Shown here: piece after piece, positions 11,718-23,201 of the stretch
Layout of the letters: each line of letters opens with the position of its first letter
Position numbering within the stretch: position 1 is the first letter of the stretch
Assembly (NCBI GenBank): GCA_036365455.1
Contig: JAWQUS010000003.1
Location: forward strand, 9,010,001 to 9,074,000
Length of the DNA: 64,000 nt
Origin: Macrosoma leucophasiata
Taxonomy: Eukaryota; Arthropoda; Insecta; Lepidoptera; Hedylidae
Reading direction: 5' to 3'
Program-made: the position numbers and the translations under genes
Notes under the pieces: generated by a model
The model's input: only the letters and a program-made list of their open reading frames with translations
What the model was told of the DNA's origin: nothing
Databases searched by the model: none

Positions 11718-12630
11718 TTAACCGAGTTCAAAAAACGAGAAGGTTCTCAATTCGGCGATTTTTTTTTTATGTATGTACGCGAATTTCGCCGAGAATTCTG
11801 AACCGATTTACGTAATTCTTGTTTTGTTTGATGCGGAATAGTTTCGAATTGGTCCCATAAAAATTTTATTCAGATAGGCCCATCAGCTTTTATTTTATGA
11901 GCATTTTTTTACTTACTTTCACCTCAGACTAAAGGAATAAGAATAGACGGCGAGTTGTCATACAGTGCGTTGAATGCACTGACTTGCCACTGACGTCCTA
12001 GATAACCATAATGTGCATGATAACAAGATGACAACAAGTGACAATGTCACATTTACTCATCGACGACACAACACAGCTTATTTACTCCTTCGTGGATAAT
12101 TTTTCTTCATTGATTTCGTATAGTCGTGTAATAATTTTGTATCGACACACCTAAACAATTTATATATCTAATATATTTATTTATTTATCTAATTGGCAAT
12201 GCAGCAATAAACTAAAAAGTATTAAATACTCGTTAATATAACTGCGTTAAGAAAAACCGACTTCAAAACTGAAAAGTAAAAATAATAAACTAATAGGTCA
12301 TTTACTAATAATAGGTTTGAAGTCGGTGCCAAGCCAAAATCACTAAAGTACACATTTCATTGTATTGAAACGTAACTTCACGCCTGTAATGCCCGAAGGG
12401 ATAGGTATAGATAAATGCATGAATTCAAGCATACATGCAAACACCCACGATTCGCCGGTTACGTTTTGTTCAGTGTATTAATTTGCTCGTATTCATATTT
12501 AAGTGATTAAAATATAATTATTTGTTTAAGGTTTGGCACCGACTTCAAACCTATTATTAGTAAATTACCTATTAGTTTATTATTTTTTACTTTTCAGTTT
12601 TGAAGTCGGTTTTTCTTAACGTAGTTATAT
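11718..12630 (+). mobile_element. Compound inverted-repeat element, copy 1
   Basis: It begins ttaaccgagttcaaaaaacg and ends cttaacgtagttatatttat, the same borders as the copy at 59128-60071. About 520 bp of non-coding DNA are followed by a foldback block: arms at 12243-12332 and 12533-12625 are inverted copies (aaaaaccgacttcaaaactg versus its complement). Between the arms lies a piece of SINE-B (12391-12475). No transposase is present, so it is non-autonomous. Which transposase moves it cannot be told. Confidence 0.75.
12391..12475 (-). repeat. SINE-B 3' fragment captured in compound element
   Basis: Matches the SINE-B 3' part in antisense (cgtaacttcacgcctgtaat ... cacccacgattcgccggtta). The same fragment sits at the same place in the second copy (59783-59880), so it was captured before the element spread. 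Confidence 0.8.
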
Positions 12631-12632
12631 TT

Positions 12633-13303
12633 ATTTTCACCATCGATTCCGTAAAACACTTGCGTAGCATTATGTCAACGCAAGGCGCACTGATTTACTT
12701 AATTGTACCAAATTCCAATTCAATCGGCCCGGTACTTTTATATTTTTCAAATAGGCAAACGCACAATAGATCTTATAACGGTACCAACTTTTTCTTTTAA
12801 GAAACGGAACCCTAAAAGTATTATTTTACGTTAAAAAAAATATCTCTTCTACATCGCTGCTGGTGGCAAAAGGCAAAATGCTTGTTATTTAAATGGGCAT
12901 TTCCCCACAATTTATCGTTCTCCACTCAGTCGCCTAACGCTCGGGTCGCTTTATATCTCACCCTTGCCACTGATTCGAAAGATTCATTCTTTTATTGCAG
13001 TCCGTATACGGATTTGATAAAGTCGATGGGCTGTCGAAAACTTTATCTTATCAACACTTGAACGTCGAATATTATGTCAATTACCTTTTTTACTTTCTGT
13101 TAGCGGTTTGGTGTAAGTATTGGAATGCCTAGTATTGTGAGTTTGTGAGTGATCTGCAAGCGTATTCTGTATCTCCAACCACCACAAAAAGAAAATCACT
13201 TTGAAGTACATTGCTGTTTTCCTAAAATTATCGTGATTATGACGTAAAGTCAACCGAGATACGTAATACGCCATCTGGGCAGAGATCGCCGGGCGTTAGA
13301 CTA
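12633..13303. other. Unassigned interval
   Basis: Short open frames on both strands; no domain or repeat recognised. Confidence 0.35.
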
Positions 13304-13382
13304 GGGGAAGTCCGTCGCCCGAATTAAGGTCCCGAGCTGGATGACGTTCAAGTGTTCCGTACGCCACTAGCATTGATTGGAA
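13304..13382 (+). repeat. Fragment shared with the GC-rich segment at 18194
   Basis: The phrases gtccgtcgcccgaat, ggtcccgagctgg and ccactagcatt occur in the same order and spacing as at 18195-18265. It is therefore a diverged second copy of that repeat. Confidence 0.65.
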
Positions 13383-13688
13383 CCAAAGGGAAGGCACTAT
13401 GGAGGTTTTAGGAATAAGATGCTTTAAATTTGTTTTACTCGCTTTAATTAAAGATTGAGAAATATAATGGGTTGCTCCAAACTCAATTTGAACACCAAAA
13501 AGAAAAACGTGGTAGATAAAGCAGGGGATCAGATTCAAAACCCAGTTTATTTTCTCTTCGCAAAAACGAACACAATACAAAGCGTGAGTGGCGCAAAAAT
13601 TAAACATTTATATTTATCGTTCAATGGTAACACCTCTGTTACCAAATTCATTGTATTTGCATATTTGCATTGCAAATAGTGTGAGAAT

Positions 13689-13735
13689 TAAATGTACCTT
13701 CGAATAAAATATCGTTTAATTCGAAGGTACATTTA
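13689..13735. repeat. Perfect 17-bp inverted repeat abutting a SINE-A head
   Basis: Arms 13689-13705 (taaatgtaccttcgaat) and 13719-13735 are exact inverted copies with a 13-nt loop. The right arm stops one base before the SINE-A at 13737. Confidence 0.85.
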
Positions 13736-13736
13736 C

Positions 13737-13952
13737 TGACGACCCGGTTAGTCCAGCGGTGTGAGATGACCGTTTGATTCGAAGGGTCGCGGGTTCGATC
13801 CCCGCACCGGGACCAATATTTGTATGGCCTATAGGTATTTGTTTCGGGTCTGGGTGTTTGTGTATGTGTTGTATGTGTACAACGGCACCCACGACACAGG
13901 TTTATACCTACTGTGGGGCTGTGAGTGTAAGCGTATTTATTTATTTATTATT
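13737..13952 (+). repeat. SINE-A (tRNA-derived SINE)
   Basis: Full copy: tRNA-like head with A box TTAGTCCAGCGG and B box GGTTCGATCCC, body to gtgagtgtaagcgtattt, and a (TTTA)n tail. The head folds as a pseudo-tRNA with acceptor GACCCGG / CCGGGAC, but the shared body marks it as a SINE. Confidence 0.88.
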
Positions 13953-16233
13953 TAAGGTTTCGGTTTTTGTATTGTGGTGTCTTTAATTATTATAAATGCT
14001 CTCATGTTAAGTTATTAATAATTTGTTACATGAACATTCCGATATCATTATAATATCAATTCATTAGAAATAAGTTAATTTGAACAGTAAGTAATAATTT
14101 TGGTGTAGCGCGGAAGTATTTGAGCCATAACAAATGTGGAATTTAGTTCTTTCTAAGATTTGAAAATTCAGTTTATGTGGTTTGTAGGTTGGACTACAAT
14201 AGTGTTCTCAGTTTTTTATTCTTTATGCCATTGGCAATTGTTTTCTATTCCGTCACTCGAACTTATTACTTACATTTTGTTTTAAATATTGCTTATGACA
14301 AAATTTCATTTGTCGTCATAAAGAATTATTATTTAAGGATATTTTCGTATCATTGGTTGTTCTAATGAGCCGATAAACAAATTTATAACAACATAAATTG
14401 AACACAAGTCCAATTTATATTTGTATTAAAAAGTCGCGATGTTCTTGTTGTGATCTATTTTTGGATGTTGTTGTGATCGTTCCAATGACGCGTGGATGTG
14501 ATTAAGCTGGAATTCATTAAATAAGCAAAAGTTTTTTGTCAGACATATTTTGTGATCTGGCAATGAGTAACTGACATTTTATGAAAAATACTCCTAATTT
14601 AACCATTAAATGGAAATACTTAAGAATATACTCATACTTTCCAATTCCGCCAGTAGTAGGTTATTTAAAAGTATGTATTAGATAGACATTTAAAGAATTT
14701 ACATTCGACGTAAATGTTTTCCCGTTGATCAACATCCTAACGATCCATTGTACTAATATAGATGATAATAGAAAGCAACAGTTTTTGCTTGTAGGAACAA
14801 CATAGTACCAGCTAAATAGTCTGAGAATAGTTGAAAAATACATGTTAATCAGAGCTAGTAATTGTCAAGCCTTGAATATTCCGCTTCATTCAAAAGCTTT
14901 ACGATTGTATGTAGGTAGTATTGCAACCAAATCAGAAATAAAGCCACTTTGTTTTCTTTAATTAACTTCCCCTCGGTGTAACGATCTGTACCTCTATTGA
15001 CTAAACAATCGTCCAATTTACATTACGGATTCCGACAAATGAGTTTTCTTGGATGCTGAACACATAGCCTAGGACTTGTCAATGAGAATCCCTATTATTG
15101 CAACATTACGTTAATATTGGTACATTTCAAAGAGTTTACAACGTTTTACACGTTTTTTTGTATTCGCTTAGGTCTTATTGGCATAATGATACTAAATAGA
15201 ACAAGGGTTTACCTAACAAAAATAAATATAATAGGTTGAAGTCATATTACACGAAATACTTAAAAGTGATGTTTCGTTTCATGAGTGAGTGAGTGATAGT
15301 CATTACATGAGAATCAAATTGTTGTCAACGAATACACTTTTATAAAAGAGAACAAAAACAAAAAAAAAATTGAGGTTTTCTTTTGGTAAATTGGTTAATG
15401 ATACAACTACCATGCGTTAATGCCAACGCATTTACTAATTTGCAGAGAATATACTTACAAGAATAATTAGATATTATTGTATACCTGATGGATATAGAGA
15501 CTGCTGACAGCATGATATTCCTATTTACTAAAAACACTGTGATATAGATATATGTCTCCTTTCTGGTTAGTTTCAGGCTCGGGCAATACCAATGACTGCT
15601 TTGTTTGACAAGCGAACGCATAAAAAAAGACGTAGGTGTTTACAGGCGTTATTAATATCATTAAAAAATTAATTGAACTTTATATTAAAATTCGACGTAA
15701 AAAGTCATCTACCTAATCCTGTTGACCTGTGGTTTCAATCATAGTTGACTATCTTGGAAACTTTTTCTGCTATATTTACTTATTGAAGCTGGGAACCAAC
15801 GTAATGACACTGGTTTTTGTATAAAAACAAAGACAGATCATCTCCTCTTTTTGGGGTTTAAAATTAAATATTTTTCAAAATCAAAGACACCCACGTAATG
15901 ACAATATATTATTTTGATACTAATTGTGAGAGAAAGGTTTCAAGTGAAAAAAATCGGGGTACAATACTAATACGGTGATACAGCAAAAAACTATTCCTTC
16001 CTTCAGAAACAGAATGCCCGTGTGAAACAAGGGTATATTAAAGTTGTCCGAGTCTATTTATATTTTCCTATTAACGTTGTAGAAAACAAAGCTAAAGAAT
16101 TCGTCTATAAAGTGTAGGTACAATATAGTCCAAAAACCTGCACGAACAAACTGTGGATTTGTTTTGCAATTGTCAATGTCGGATTGACACGAGTGAAATA
16201 GCTGTGCCCGACTTTCTTTCTTTCATTTTTGCA
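13953..16233. other. Unassigned AT-rich DNA
   Basis: Open frames are all under 95 codons and have no recognisable content. No repeat family shared with the rest of the window was seen. Confidence 0.35.
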
Positions 16234-16520
16234 TTTTTTTATGTTATGGAAGTGGCAAACAAGGATGCAGTTCACATTGATGTAAAGTGATGACTGCAGC
16301 CTATAGACACCCACACAAAGACCAAGGTCAAAATGCAGATGCGTTGCCACTCCTGAGGCCTAAGGTGTTATGCCTCTGTGCCGGAAATTACAGGGCCGTA
16401 CATTACCATCTGACCGGAACACGATAGTGCTGAACACTATCATTTAGCGGCAAGTATATTAGGTAATGCGGTGGTGCCTAAGCCCGCGAGCTCCGTCACT
16501 GGAGCTCTACCACCAGTAAA
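16234..16520 (-). repeat. SINE-C full copy
   Basis: About 285 bp, antisense. Read 5'->3' the family begins actggtggtagagctccagt, has a short palindrome (gagctccagtgacggagctc), a middle cggaacacgatagtgctgaa (complement) and a 3' part ctgcagtcatcacttaacat, and ends in poly-A after cttccatwacat. No clear polymerase III B box is visible, so its origin is open. It pairs head to head with the copy at 17270. Confidence 0.8.
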
Positions 16521-17269
16521 ATTTATTATTTTTTGTCCGCATAACTTTCAATACCATTGCTATTTATTCATTTGTTTTTTAAAGATTCGTGATAAGAATA
16601 TAAGTATGTCTTTATTATCACGACACAATTTTATCAGTTGTTATTGTAATAAACTTGCGAAACATTATGTGAGATTGAAAAAATGCATTTTCCCAATAAA
16701 AATACTCGAGGGTTTTAAAGACGAAGAAATTAGGTACTGTTCCTCCATGTTCCAAGAAAACAGTACAATTGTAGTTGCTGAGCAGGTCATCATCAGATTT
16801 TTTGTAATTTATAAAATATCTTATAGTATCAAGAGGGTATTTTCGCAGTTACTCAAGCACGTCTAATTAAATACACCTATGGGGTAAAGCATGCACCCTG
16901 TTGAGTAATTCTACCAACACTGAGCTTCTATAAAGAAATGCGCCTGTAGGGCAGCCCTTAAAAAAATCAAAAGGTCGCTACGATTTCTCTTCACTTCCGA
17001 ATCACATGGATATTTAATAGGAGCTTTGTTTGGGCACATTTACCACCCTCTCAGAATTTCTGATGCGACCTTGACCCATGATGTTGATGTGTGAATAAAT
17101 ACTCAACTACGTCTACTCAGAAAGGATGTTATGTGAAACCAATCAAAGATCCCATCCAAAATTGTGACGATTTGAATGTGGGGCAAGCTCATGGTGGAGT
17201 CCTAAGGATTTGGCCCTATACGGACTTTGGATTTGGTGAAGATACTCAACAGGGTGCAAGGTCTGGTCT
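16521..17269. other. Interval between two inverted SINE-C copies
   Basis: About 750 bp bounded by SINE-C copies in opposite orientation. An open frame at 16471-16866 and another at 17091-17354 both run into SINE-C sequence and are therefore doubtful. The part before the SINE in the second frame (GGVLRIWPYTDFGFGEDTQ) looks protein-like, but I do not recognise it. Confidence 0.4.
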
Positions 17270-17558
17270 TTTTACTGGCGGTAGAGCTCCAGTGACGGAG
17301 CTCGCGGGCGTACACACCACCGCATTACCTAATAAGCTTGCCTCTAAATGGTAGTGTTCAGCACTATCGTGTTCCGGTCAGGTGGTGGTACGGCCCTGTA
17401 ATTTTCGGCATAGAGGCATAACACCTTAGGCCTCAGGAGTGGTAACGCATCTGCATTTTGACATTGGTCTTTGTATGGGTGTCTATAGGCTGCAGTCATC
17501 ACATAACATCAATGTGAACTGCATGCTTGTTTACCAATTCCATTAATTGAAAAAAAAA
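17270..17558 (+). repeat. SINE-C full copy
   Basis: Sense copy from actggcggtagagctccagt to a poly-A tail at 17550. Inverted relative to the copy at 16234-16520. Confidence 0.85.
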
Positions 17559-17929
17559 TCTCCCATACCTAAATCTGATGTGCTCGAGTAACTGCAAAGA
17601 TCCTCTAATAATGTTTGTAAAAAGTAATTTATGAAAATTCTTTCGTACACCATTACTTAACGGATTTCGTCGGACAAAAAATCAAGGTAAGAAAAGAACC
17701 GTACAATTTAACTGTGGCAGTGAGCACAGAAGAAAGACTTACAATTATTTCAAAGTCCAATACTTTTATAAAGAATAGCGTGAAATCTATTTCATAGATT
17801 TGAATGATCCCTCATTCAAATCTTTGAAATTTCGTTATTCTTTAAAAATAGTTGGAAATAATATACACAGAATATATTTTACTTGTATAAAAATATGGCC
17901 CTATAATTTCTGTTTTAGAGGAAAAATTT

Positions 17930-18440
17930 AGACCCCTGTCTCCTAGGTAGAGTTGAGTGTCAGAGCGCGAGGATGTCATGTCGCACACAACCCAATCTAC
18001 CTGTAACTAAATGGAGGATTAGCATGGACCCGTAATTCTAAACGCATAGGCAAAACTACTTGAGCCGTAGGGATGCCAATGTCATGTGCCACCCCTTCGG
18101 GGGTGAACTGTGTGCCCAAATTCTTCTACCCGTCTTGGAACGTCTGGTGTTGTGTGGTCTGGGCAGGGGCCTTCGGGGATCGGACCAGGACACGTCCGTC
18201 GCCCGAATGGATATAGGTCCCGAGCTGGCTGGCGTGTCGGTGTTCCGCATGCCACTAGCATTAGTAGCAGCTTCAGGGCTCAACCTGTGGCGGGCTCCAT
18301 AGTGAGCAGCCGCCGGCGGGAACACGGATGTGTGCGTTAGCGTTCCCGTGACCCCGCCTCTGATGGTAGACAAATCGGCACATCGCGGGCATGTGAGTAT
18401 GAGTCCCACGCTATCCGCCGTCTATTCCCTTTGACGGCGA
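17930..18440. repeat. GC-rich segment of unknown repeat
   Basis: It is clearly richer in G+C than its surroundings and contains overlapping open frames on both strands (18060-18340, and 18056-18409 minus). None matches a family I recognise. Because part recurs at 13304-13382, it is probably the 3' region of a LINE or another dispersed repeat rather than a gene. Confidence 0.55.
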
Positions 18441-19440
18441 GTGCTAATGATAGCTTTAACCGTGAAAAAAGGGCTGTTATGAATTTTACGTTTGGTACAG
18501 TTCCTTCACAAGTTTTATATTAGAGAAAATCATCAATCAAAAGTCTCTGAGCTGCGTTCGGTTTATTGCGTAATGTATTAATTTGATAAATATATCTCGT
18601 TATGTCGATAGTTAATTCGTTCAAATCGAATTATCAGAGAAAATAGAGTAAAGCACAATAAAATGTTAAAATCATATTACATATTTTAATTCACAAGTTT
18701 TGAAACAGAATCAAAGATCCATCCATAAACAAGTCATTAACAAGGTAATTAATAATGATCAATCACATTGAAATAAGTCAAGGTGAGCAAACGCTATGAC
18801 GGGTAAATGGATTACCTCAGTAAATTATTGGTTCGGAGGATATCTCCTTGATGTATGATCAAATACAAAACCGTTTATTCCACATCAATAATTTTCATAT
18901 CTCGCGCAATAGGGGAAAGTCTGGTGACTAGGACCCATTTTTTTCAAATGTATTTTTAAATATGTATTTTAGGTTTTTACAAATGTTTGTTATTAAAATT
19001 GAAACAGAAACTATTCAACTTGATATTTATTCAGTAATAATGAAACGAATTCTTAAAGATTTTTAAAGAATCGTCAAAATATGAGATCCCAACTATGTTT
19101 CAATTTAGCCAACTGGTTGTGTAATTTGAACCACAGGGTTGCTAAATTGGACTTTAATAGAGTCTTTAGTAATATAAGAAGGATAACTAATATAATAAAA
19201 TATTATAATAAAATATTTTCACATCCATCGATGTCCAGGTAAAAAACATAAACATTATATGAAAAAGGATTCAGTTAAATCACGTGAATGTACACATTAA
19301 AGTATCTCACATGAGACAATCATCACAAATGTCAGGATTTTGAGTAGAAGTTTCATGATTTCAGTTATGGCAACGCACACACTGTATCCAATCAACTATG
19401 GGGCTTTTTTTATCATAATAACTTCTTTTGCATTTCAAAA
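18441..19440. other. Unassigned AT-rich DNA
   Basis: No gene, RNA or repeat recognised. Confidence 0.35.
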
Positions 19441-19449
19441 TTCAACCGA

Positions 19450-19560
19450 AAGACGTCCACTACTGGATAAAAGCCTCCCCCAAAGATTGCCACAACAAAC
19501 GGTCCTGAGCCGCCCTCATCCAGCGATTGCCCGCAACCTTTACCTGTCAATCCGAACATC
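19450..19560 (+). repeat. Dispersed repeat (cgtccactactggataaaag type)
   Basis: Shares gtccacYRctggaYaaaRgcc with 56288-56330 and, inverted, with 61220-61265. It is a common-looking lepidopteran interspersed repeat whose class I cannot fix. Confidence 0.55.
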
Positions 19561-19621
19561 TGTTGTTCTAATTTCAAAATATGATATACTAAACTATCTT
19601 CAAACTCATTGCTAAAAATAG

Positions 19622-19896
19622 TATTTTTTAATGTAATGGAAGTGGCAAACAAGCATGCAATTCACATTGATGTTAAGTGATGACTGCAGCCTCACCCACA
19701 CGAAGACCAAGGTGAAGATGCAGATGCGTTACCACTCCTGAGGCCTAAGGTGTTATGCCTCTGTGCCGGAAATTACAGGGCCGTACATTACCACCTGACC
19801 GGAACACGATAGTGCTGAACACTACCATTTAACGGCAAGTATGTTAGGTAATGCGGTGGTGCCTACGCCCGCGAGCTCCGTCACTGGAGCTCTACC
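19622..19896 (-). repeat. SINE-C full copy
   Basis: Antisense copy, A-tail side at 19622 and head side at 19896, with all family landmarks (gagctccgtcactggagctc, cggaacacgatagtgctgaa). Confidence 0.85.
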
Positions 19897-20477
19897 GTCT
19901 ATCTTCCCTTCTTAACTTCAGTGGACTCACTTGTGTCACCTGTGTCTAAATGTCTCTACAAAGTGGCTTTAGGAATCTTATGTAATCTTGTACATTTGTT
20001 AAAACCGATCTCGTTATTTCTGTAATAATTTTGCTAATTTTCTTCTGTCCATTTACAATATGTTTTGACAGTCTTCTGTTACAAATAAGAATGGGTACAG
20101 TGAAATGGACCGGTTCATTTTAACCAACTCTCTGGGGTCCATTTTATCAAACATGGTGGATATACTAATAAAAATATTTTACTAAAATATAACTTATAAA
20201 TACCAGCAAACGTTTCACCTAAATATATGGCACATTAATTCACGCTTCTTAATCGTAAATCATTAACACTGTATGCTTATCTTTAACTTCAGTATACTTT
20301 TATCAAAGATCGACGAAAACTACATGAAAAAGACCAAAAAAAGGATTTTTCAATACAAAATTCAATCGTTTTAACTCATAGCGGAAACAATATGGCCGAT
20401 ATGCAATGAAGTTTGGTGTGTATTACTTGGTGTTGACAATGAAGAAACTTAAAAATTACTTTTCGAGATAAAATATG
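19897..20477. other. Unassigned AT-rich DNA
   Basis: Nothing recognised. Confidence 0.35.
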
Positions 20478-20689
20478 GGGTACTACGTCTGAACGGACCA
20501 AAAAGAATGGAACGTAGTTCATTCGGCCGTAATCAAAAATTGTCTACGTCTCAACGGACCGATCATCAAATATTGTTAACAAATGTATACATGGAGTGCA
20601 TTCGAGTGCAAAAGTTATAAATTGAAACGCTTAAGTCAATTTTTTTTTCTTAAATTTGTATTATTTTCTTTATAAAAAACAATGCTCTA

Positions 20690-20740
20690 CACTGTCTGCC
20701 TACCCCGTTAAAGACCTGGCGGGAAGATACATATGTAAAA
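20690..20740 (+). repeat. Fragment of repeat with tail gcgtgaagatacata
   Basis: The phrase ctgcctaccccgttaaagac plus cgggaagatacata matches the 3' part of the repeat seen at 40915, 56026 and 57017. Confidence 0.6.
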
Positions 20741-20764
20741 ATAATCAACCACTTAAAAATATTG

Positions 20765-21470
20765 ACAAAAAAAATCCGGTCAAGTGCGTGGGCCACGCGC
20801 AGTGTAGTGTTTCGTAATTTTTAGGTTTGATTAATGTAGATATTAAAGAAAAAAACGGAAATCAAAAATTGACTTCGGGCAGGAATCGAACCTCCAAATT
20901 CTAAAATTCACTCGCATCTGTTATTGCGAAAAATAAATAGTACAATTGAAAAATATATATGGAGTTGTTCAAAAATTTCGAGTATTATATTTGGTGGACT
21001 ATTACTCGCAAACTTGTAAAGCCAACTCAGGTGTGATCATTTTCCTTTTAATTTCGTTATGTGGTAGCTACTATTGCCGCAACGTTTGAATTTCTAACAA
21101 CAACCGTTTAGTTGGTAGAGGGGGGGATACTTGACTCTAACGAAAATTGGCACTTTAAAGCTTAATAAGTCACGAACAGTTAACTAAATCCAAAAATGAT
21201 GTAAGCACGCCCTTAGTATTTTTGAAAGACCTATCCAACGATATCCCACACTATTTAGAAAAATAAAAAAAATACCCTAAATAATTGTATTTTTCATGTT
21301 TTATTATACCACTTTGTAGGCGTGATTAAGGTACACTTGTGCCAAATTTCAAGTCTCTAGTACTAATAGTTTTTGCACTAAACCGCAGGCGGACAGACAG
21401 ACAGACAGACGGACATGGCTAAAATTATAAGGGTTCCTTGTTTACTACGGAACCTTAAAAAAACTGATTG
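20765..21470 (+). mobile_element. RTE-like non-autonomous element
   Basis: Co-linear with 42605-43232 over most of its length: ctattactcgcaaa.ttgtaaagccaa, aaaattggca, cttaataagtcacgaacagt, caaatttcaagtctcta, and a shared end (cagacagacagacggacat ... gggttccttgtttactacgg, aaccYtaaaaa). No open frame. The GGTTCC...GGAACC end resembles RTE-related elements of Lepidoptera; that label is inference. Confidence 0.65.
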
Positions 21471-22349
21471 CATATTATTATGAACCTTCTTTTTGCCACT
21501 CCTCTGACGTAACAGATAAACTGCCTGCTTGTGATTGGTTGATAAGAAAGGGTCATTGTTGAGTTAGGTACCTGAAGTCGTGCCAACTAGCAACGAAGAT
21601 GTTAACGATTTTGCGTACTTAGATTACAACTGATTAGATTAAATACTACTTTAAATACTTTGTAGTTGTTTTTTAAATATTTTGTAGTGAAAATTTATAA
21701 ACGATACGACTGTTACGCTTGTGTGCGGCTGTACTTTTAAATTATTTTATGACCGGGCCGTTGGGATGTAGACGTTTTTTGATTACGGCCGACTGGACTA
21801 CGGTCCATTCTTTTTGGTCCGTTCAGACGTAGTACCCAATGTGGTCCAATTTAGTTGCAGGTCCAATATACCCTACTTTCCCCTACATTATAAAATACAG
21901 TCTCTGAAAATCATATTACTCGTGTCTGTCTGTATACGTTTTTCACCGATTTACTAAATTATTTGTAAGAAAAGATGGATGTACTTATGACTTAGTTTAA
22001 TAAATAAGCTGAATAATGACACGATTTTGAAAACGTCGAAACAACATATTACTTATTCTTTTTTTCTTTGGGAACTTTACCGACGTGTGTCGATAATTTA
22101 TCGTATACTTACTCTAAGTAAGTAAGTAAGCTATACTACTTACTCTAAGTTAGTAGTATAGTTTATTTTTTAAATTTTTTAAAAATAATTATAAATGTAT
22201 ACAACATTTAAAAAGGCTTACCATAAAGAAAAAGGGTAAAAAAACAAAATCATTCATCAAGCCGCAGCCTGTACATTATGAATGACGCGACATTTTTGTA
22301 AAGTAATGATGACATTGTAGCGTTCAACAATATTTTTACATTAATTTTA

Positions 22350-22460
22350 TGTTGGTAATGAAGGTGGCAATCAAGAATGCTGTTCACATTGATGTTAAGT
22401 GATGACTGCAGCCTATATTCACTCCCACAAAGACCAGAGGTCAAAATGCAGATGCGTCAA
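22350..22460 (-). repeat. SINE-C 3' fragment
   Basis: Antisense 3' third of SINE-C (gttcacattgatgttaagtg, atgactgcagcctat). Confidence 0.75.
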
Positions 22461-22479
22461 AATGCAGTAACTTCAACGT

Positions 22480-22945
22480 AACTTCACGCCTTTGGGATTA
22501 CAGTCGAAGGGGTAGGCAGAGGTAAAGGCATGAATTAAAGCATACATGCAAACACCCACGATTCGCCATTTAGGTTTTTGGCCCATGTAACAGGAGGCCT
22601 CTTGACATCTCGGGCACAATACATTACCAAACTCCGAATTACTAGAAAACTTTTAGGAAATAAAAAAAATCTCAATAGAACTAATAATAAAAAGAAGAGA
22701 TAAAGGATTTTTCTACCGTTACCTCTGGTATAAGTAGCTGATTTTAGAGAGCGCTTTTAGTGTTAAGCTCGCCACTTATACCAATATCATGTATGTACCA
22801 ATAAAGAATTGAAAGTGTAAATTATTATGTGACAATAAAGAATTAATTAATAAATATATAGCCCCCCAGGGAATTAGAAGGGAATTGAACCCAGGACCCC
22901 AGTGTAATATTAGGGGCCTGTTACCACTAAGCCACAGAAGCGGTT
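22480..22945 (-). repeat. Old, interrupted SINE-B copy
   Basis: The 3' part (aacttcacgcctttgggatt, cacccacgattcgcc) and the tRNA-like head in antisense (ggaattgaacccaggacccc) are in the right order but about 150 bp too far apart, with unrelated DNA at roughly 22710-22860. Many substitutions mark it as old. Confidence 0.65.
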
Positions 22946-22952
22946 AAATCTA

Positions 22953-23201
22953 TCTATATATATAAAAATCAATTGCTGTTCGTTAGTCTCGCTAAAACTC
23001 GAGAACAGCTGGACCGATTTGGCTAATTTTGGTTTTGATTGATTTTTGGAAGTCCAGGGAAGGTTTAAACGGTAAGAAAATAGGAAAATAGGAAATAGTA
23101 AAAACCATTATTTCATTTTTCCATACAAATAGTCCGTATCTATCAAACCTTTAATACATTATTTAATTCTGAGACAATACGAAGTTTGCCGGGTCAGCTA
23201 G
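22953..23201 (+). mobile_element. Lep1-like non-autonomous Helitron
   Basis: Starts TCTATATATATAAAAATC and ends gccgggtcagCTAG followed by T. These are the Helitron 5' TC and 3' CTAG termini, with a short GC hairpin before the end and no terminal inverted repeats or target duplication. Same family as 27431, 33597 and 58999. It encodes nothing and depends on a helicase supplied elsewhere. Confidence 0.88.

Larger units (their letters stand above)
20478..21837. mobile_element. 1.36 kb element with ~80 bp terminal inverted repeats
   Basis: Left end gggtactacgtctgaacgga and right end tccgttcagacgtagtaccc are exact mirror images. The arms continue (aaaaagaatgg, cggccgtaatcaaaaa) for about 80 bp with scattered mismatches. 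The interior holds an RTE-like repeat (20765-21470) and no transposase. A lone end of the same family lies at 32991-33062. Confidence 0.8.

Noticed and set aside
13738..13813. tRNA gene predicted from A and B boxes
   Set aside because: Body and tail are shared with 9888-10107, 46484-46700 and 62085-62198; SINE-A.
13774..13986. Small protein frame repeated at 13774, 46521 and 9849
   Set aside because: The frames translate the SINE-A body; the recurrence comes from the repeat.
16471..16866. 131-codon plus-strand frame as a gene
   Set aside because: Its first residues are read from the antisense head of SINE-C and the rest is AT-rich without a recognisable pattern.
18056..18409. 117-codon minus-strand frame as a gene
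   Set aside because: It overlaps open frames on the other strand in a GC-rich repeat that recurs at 13304. No domain, and long frames are expected by composition.
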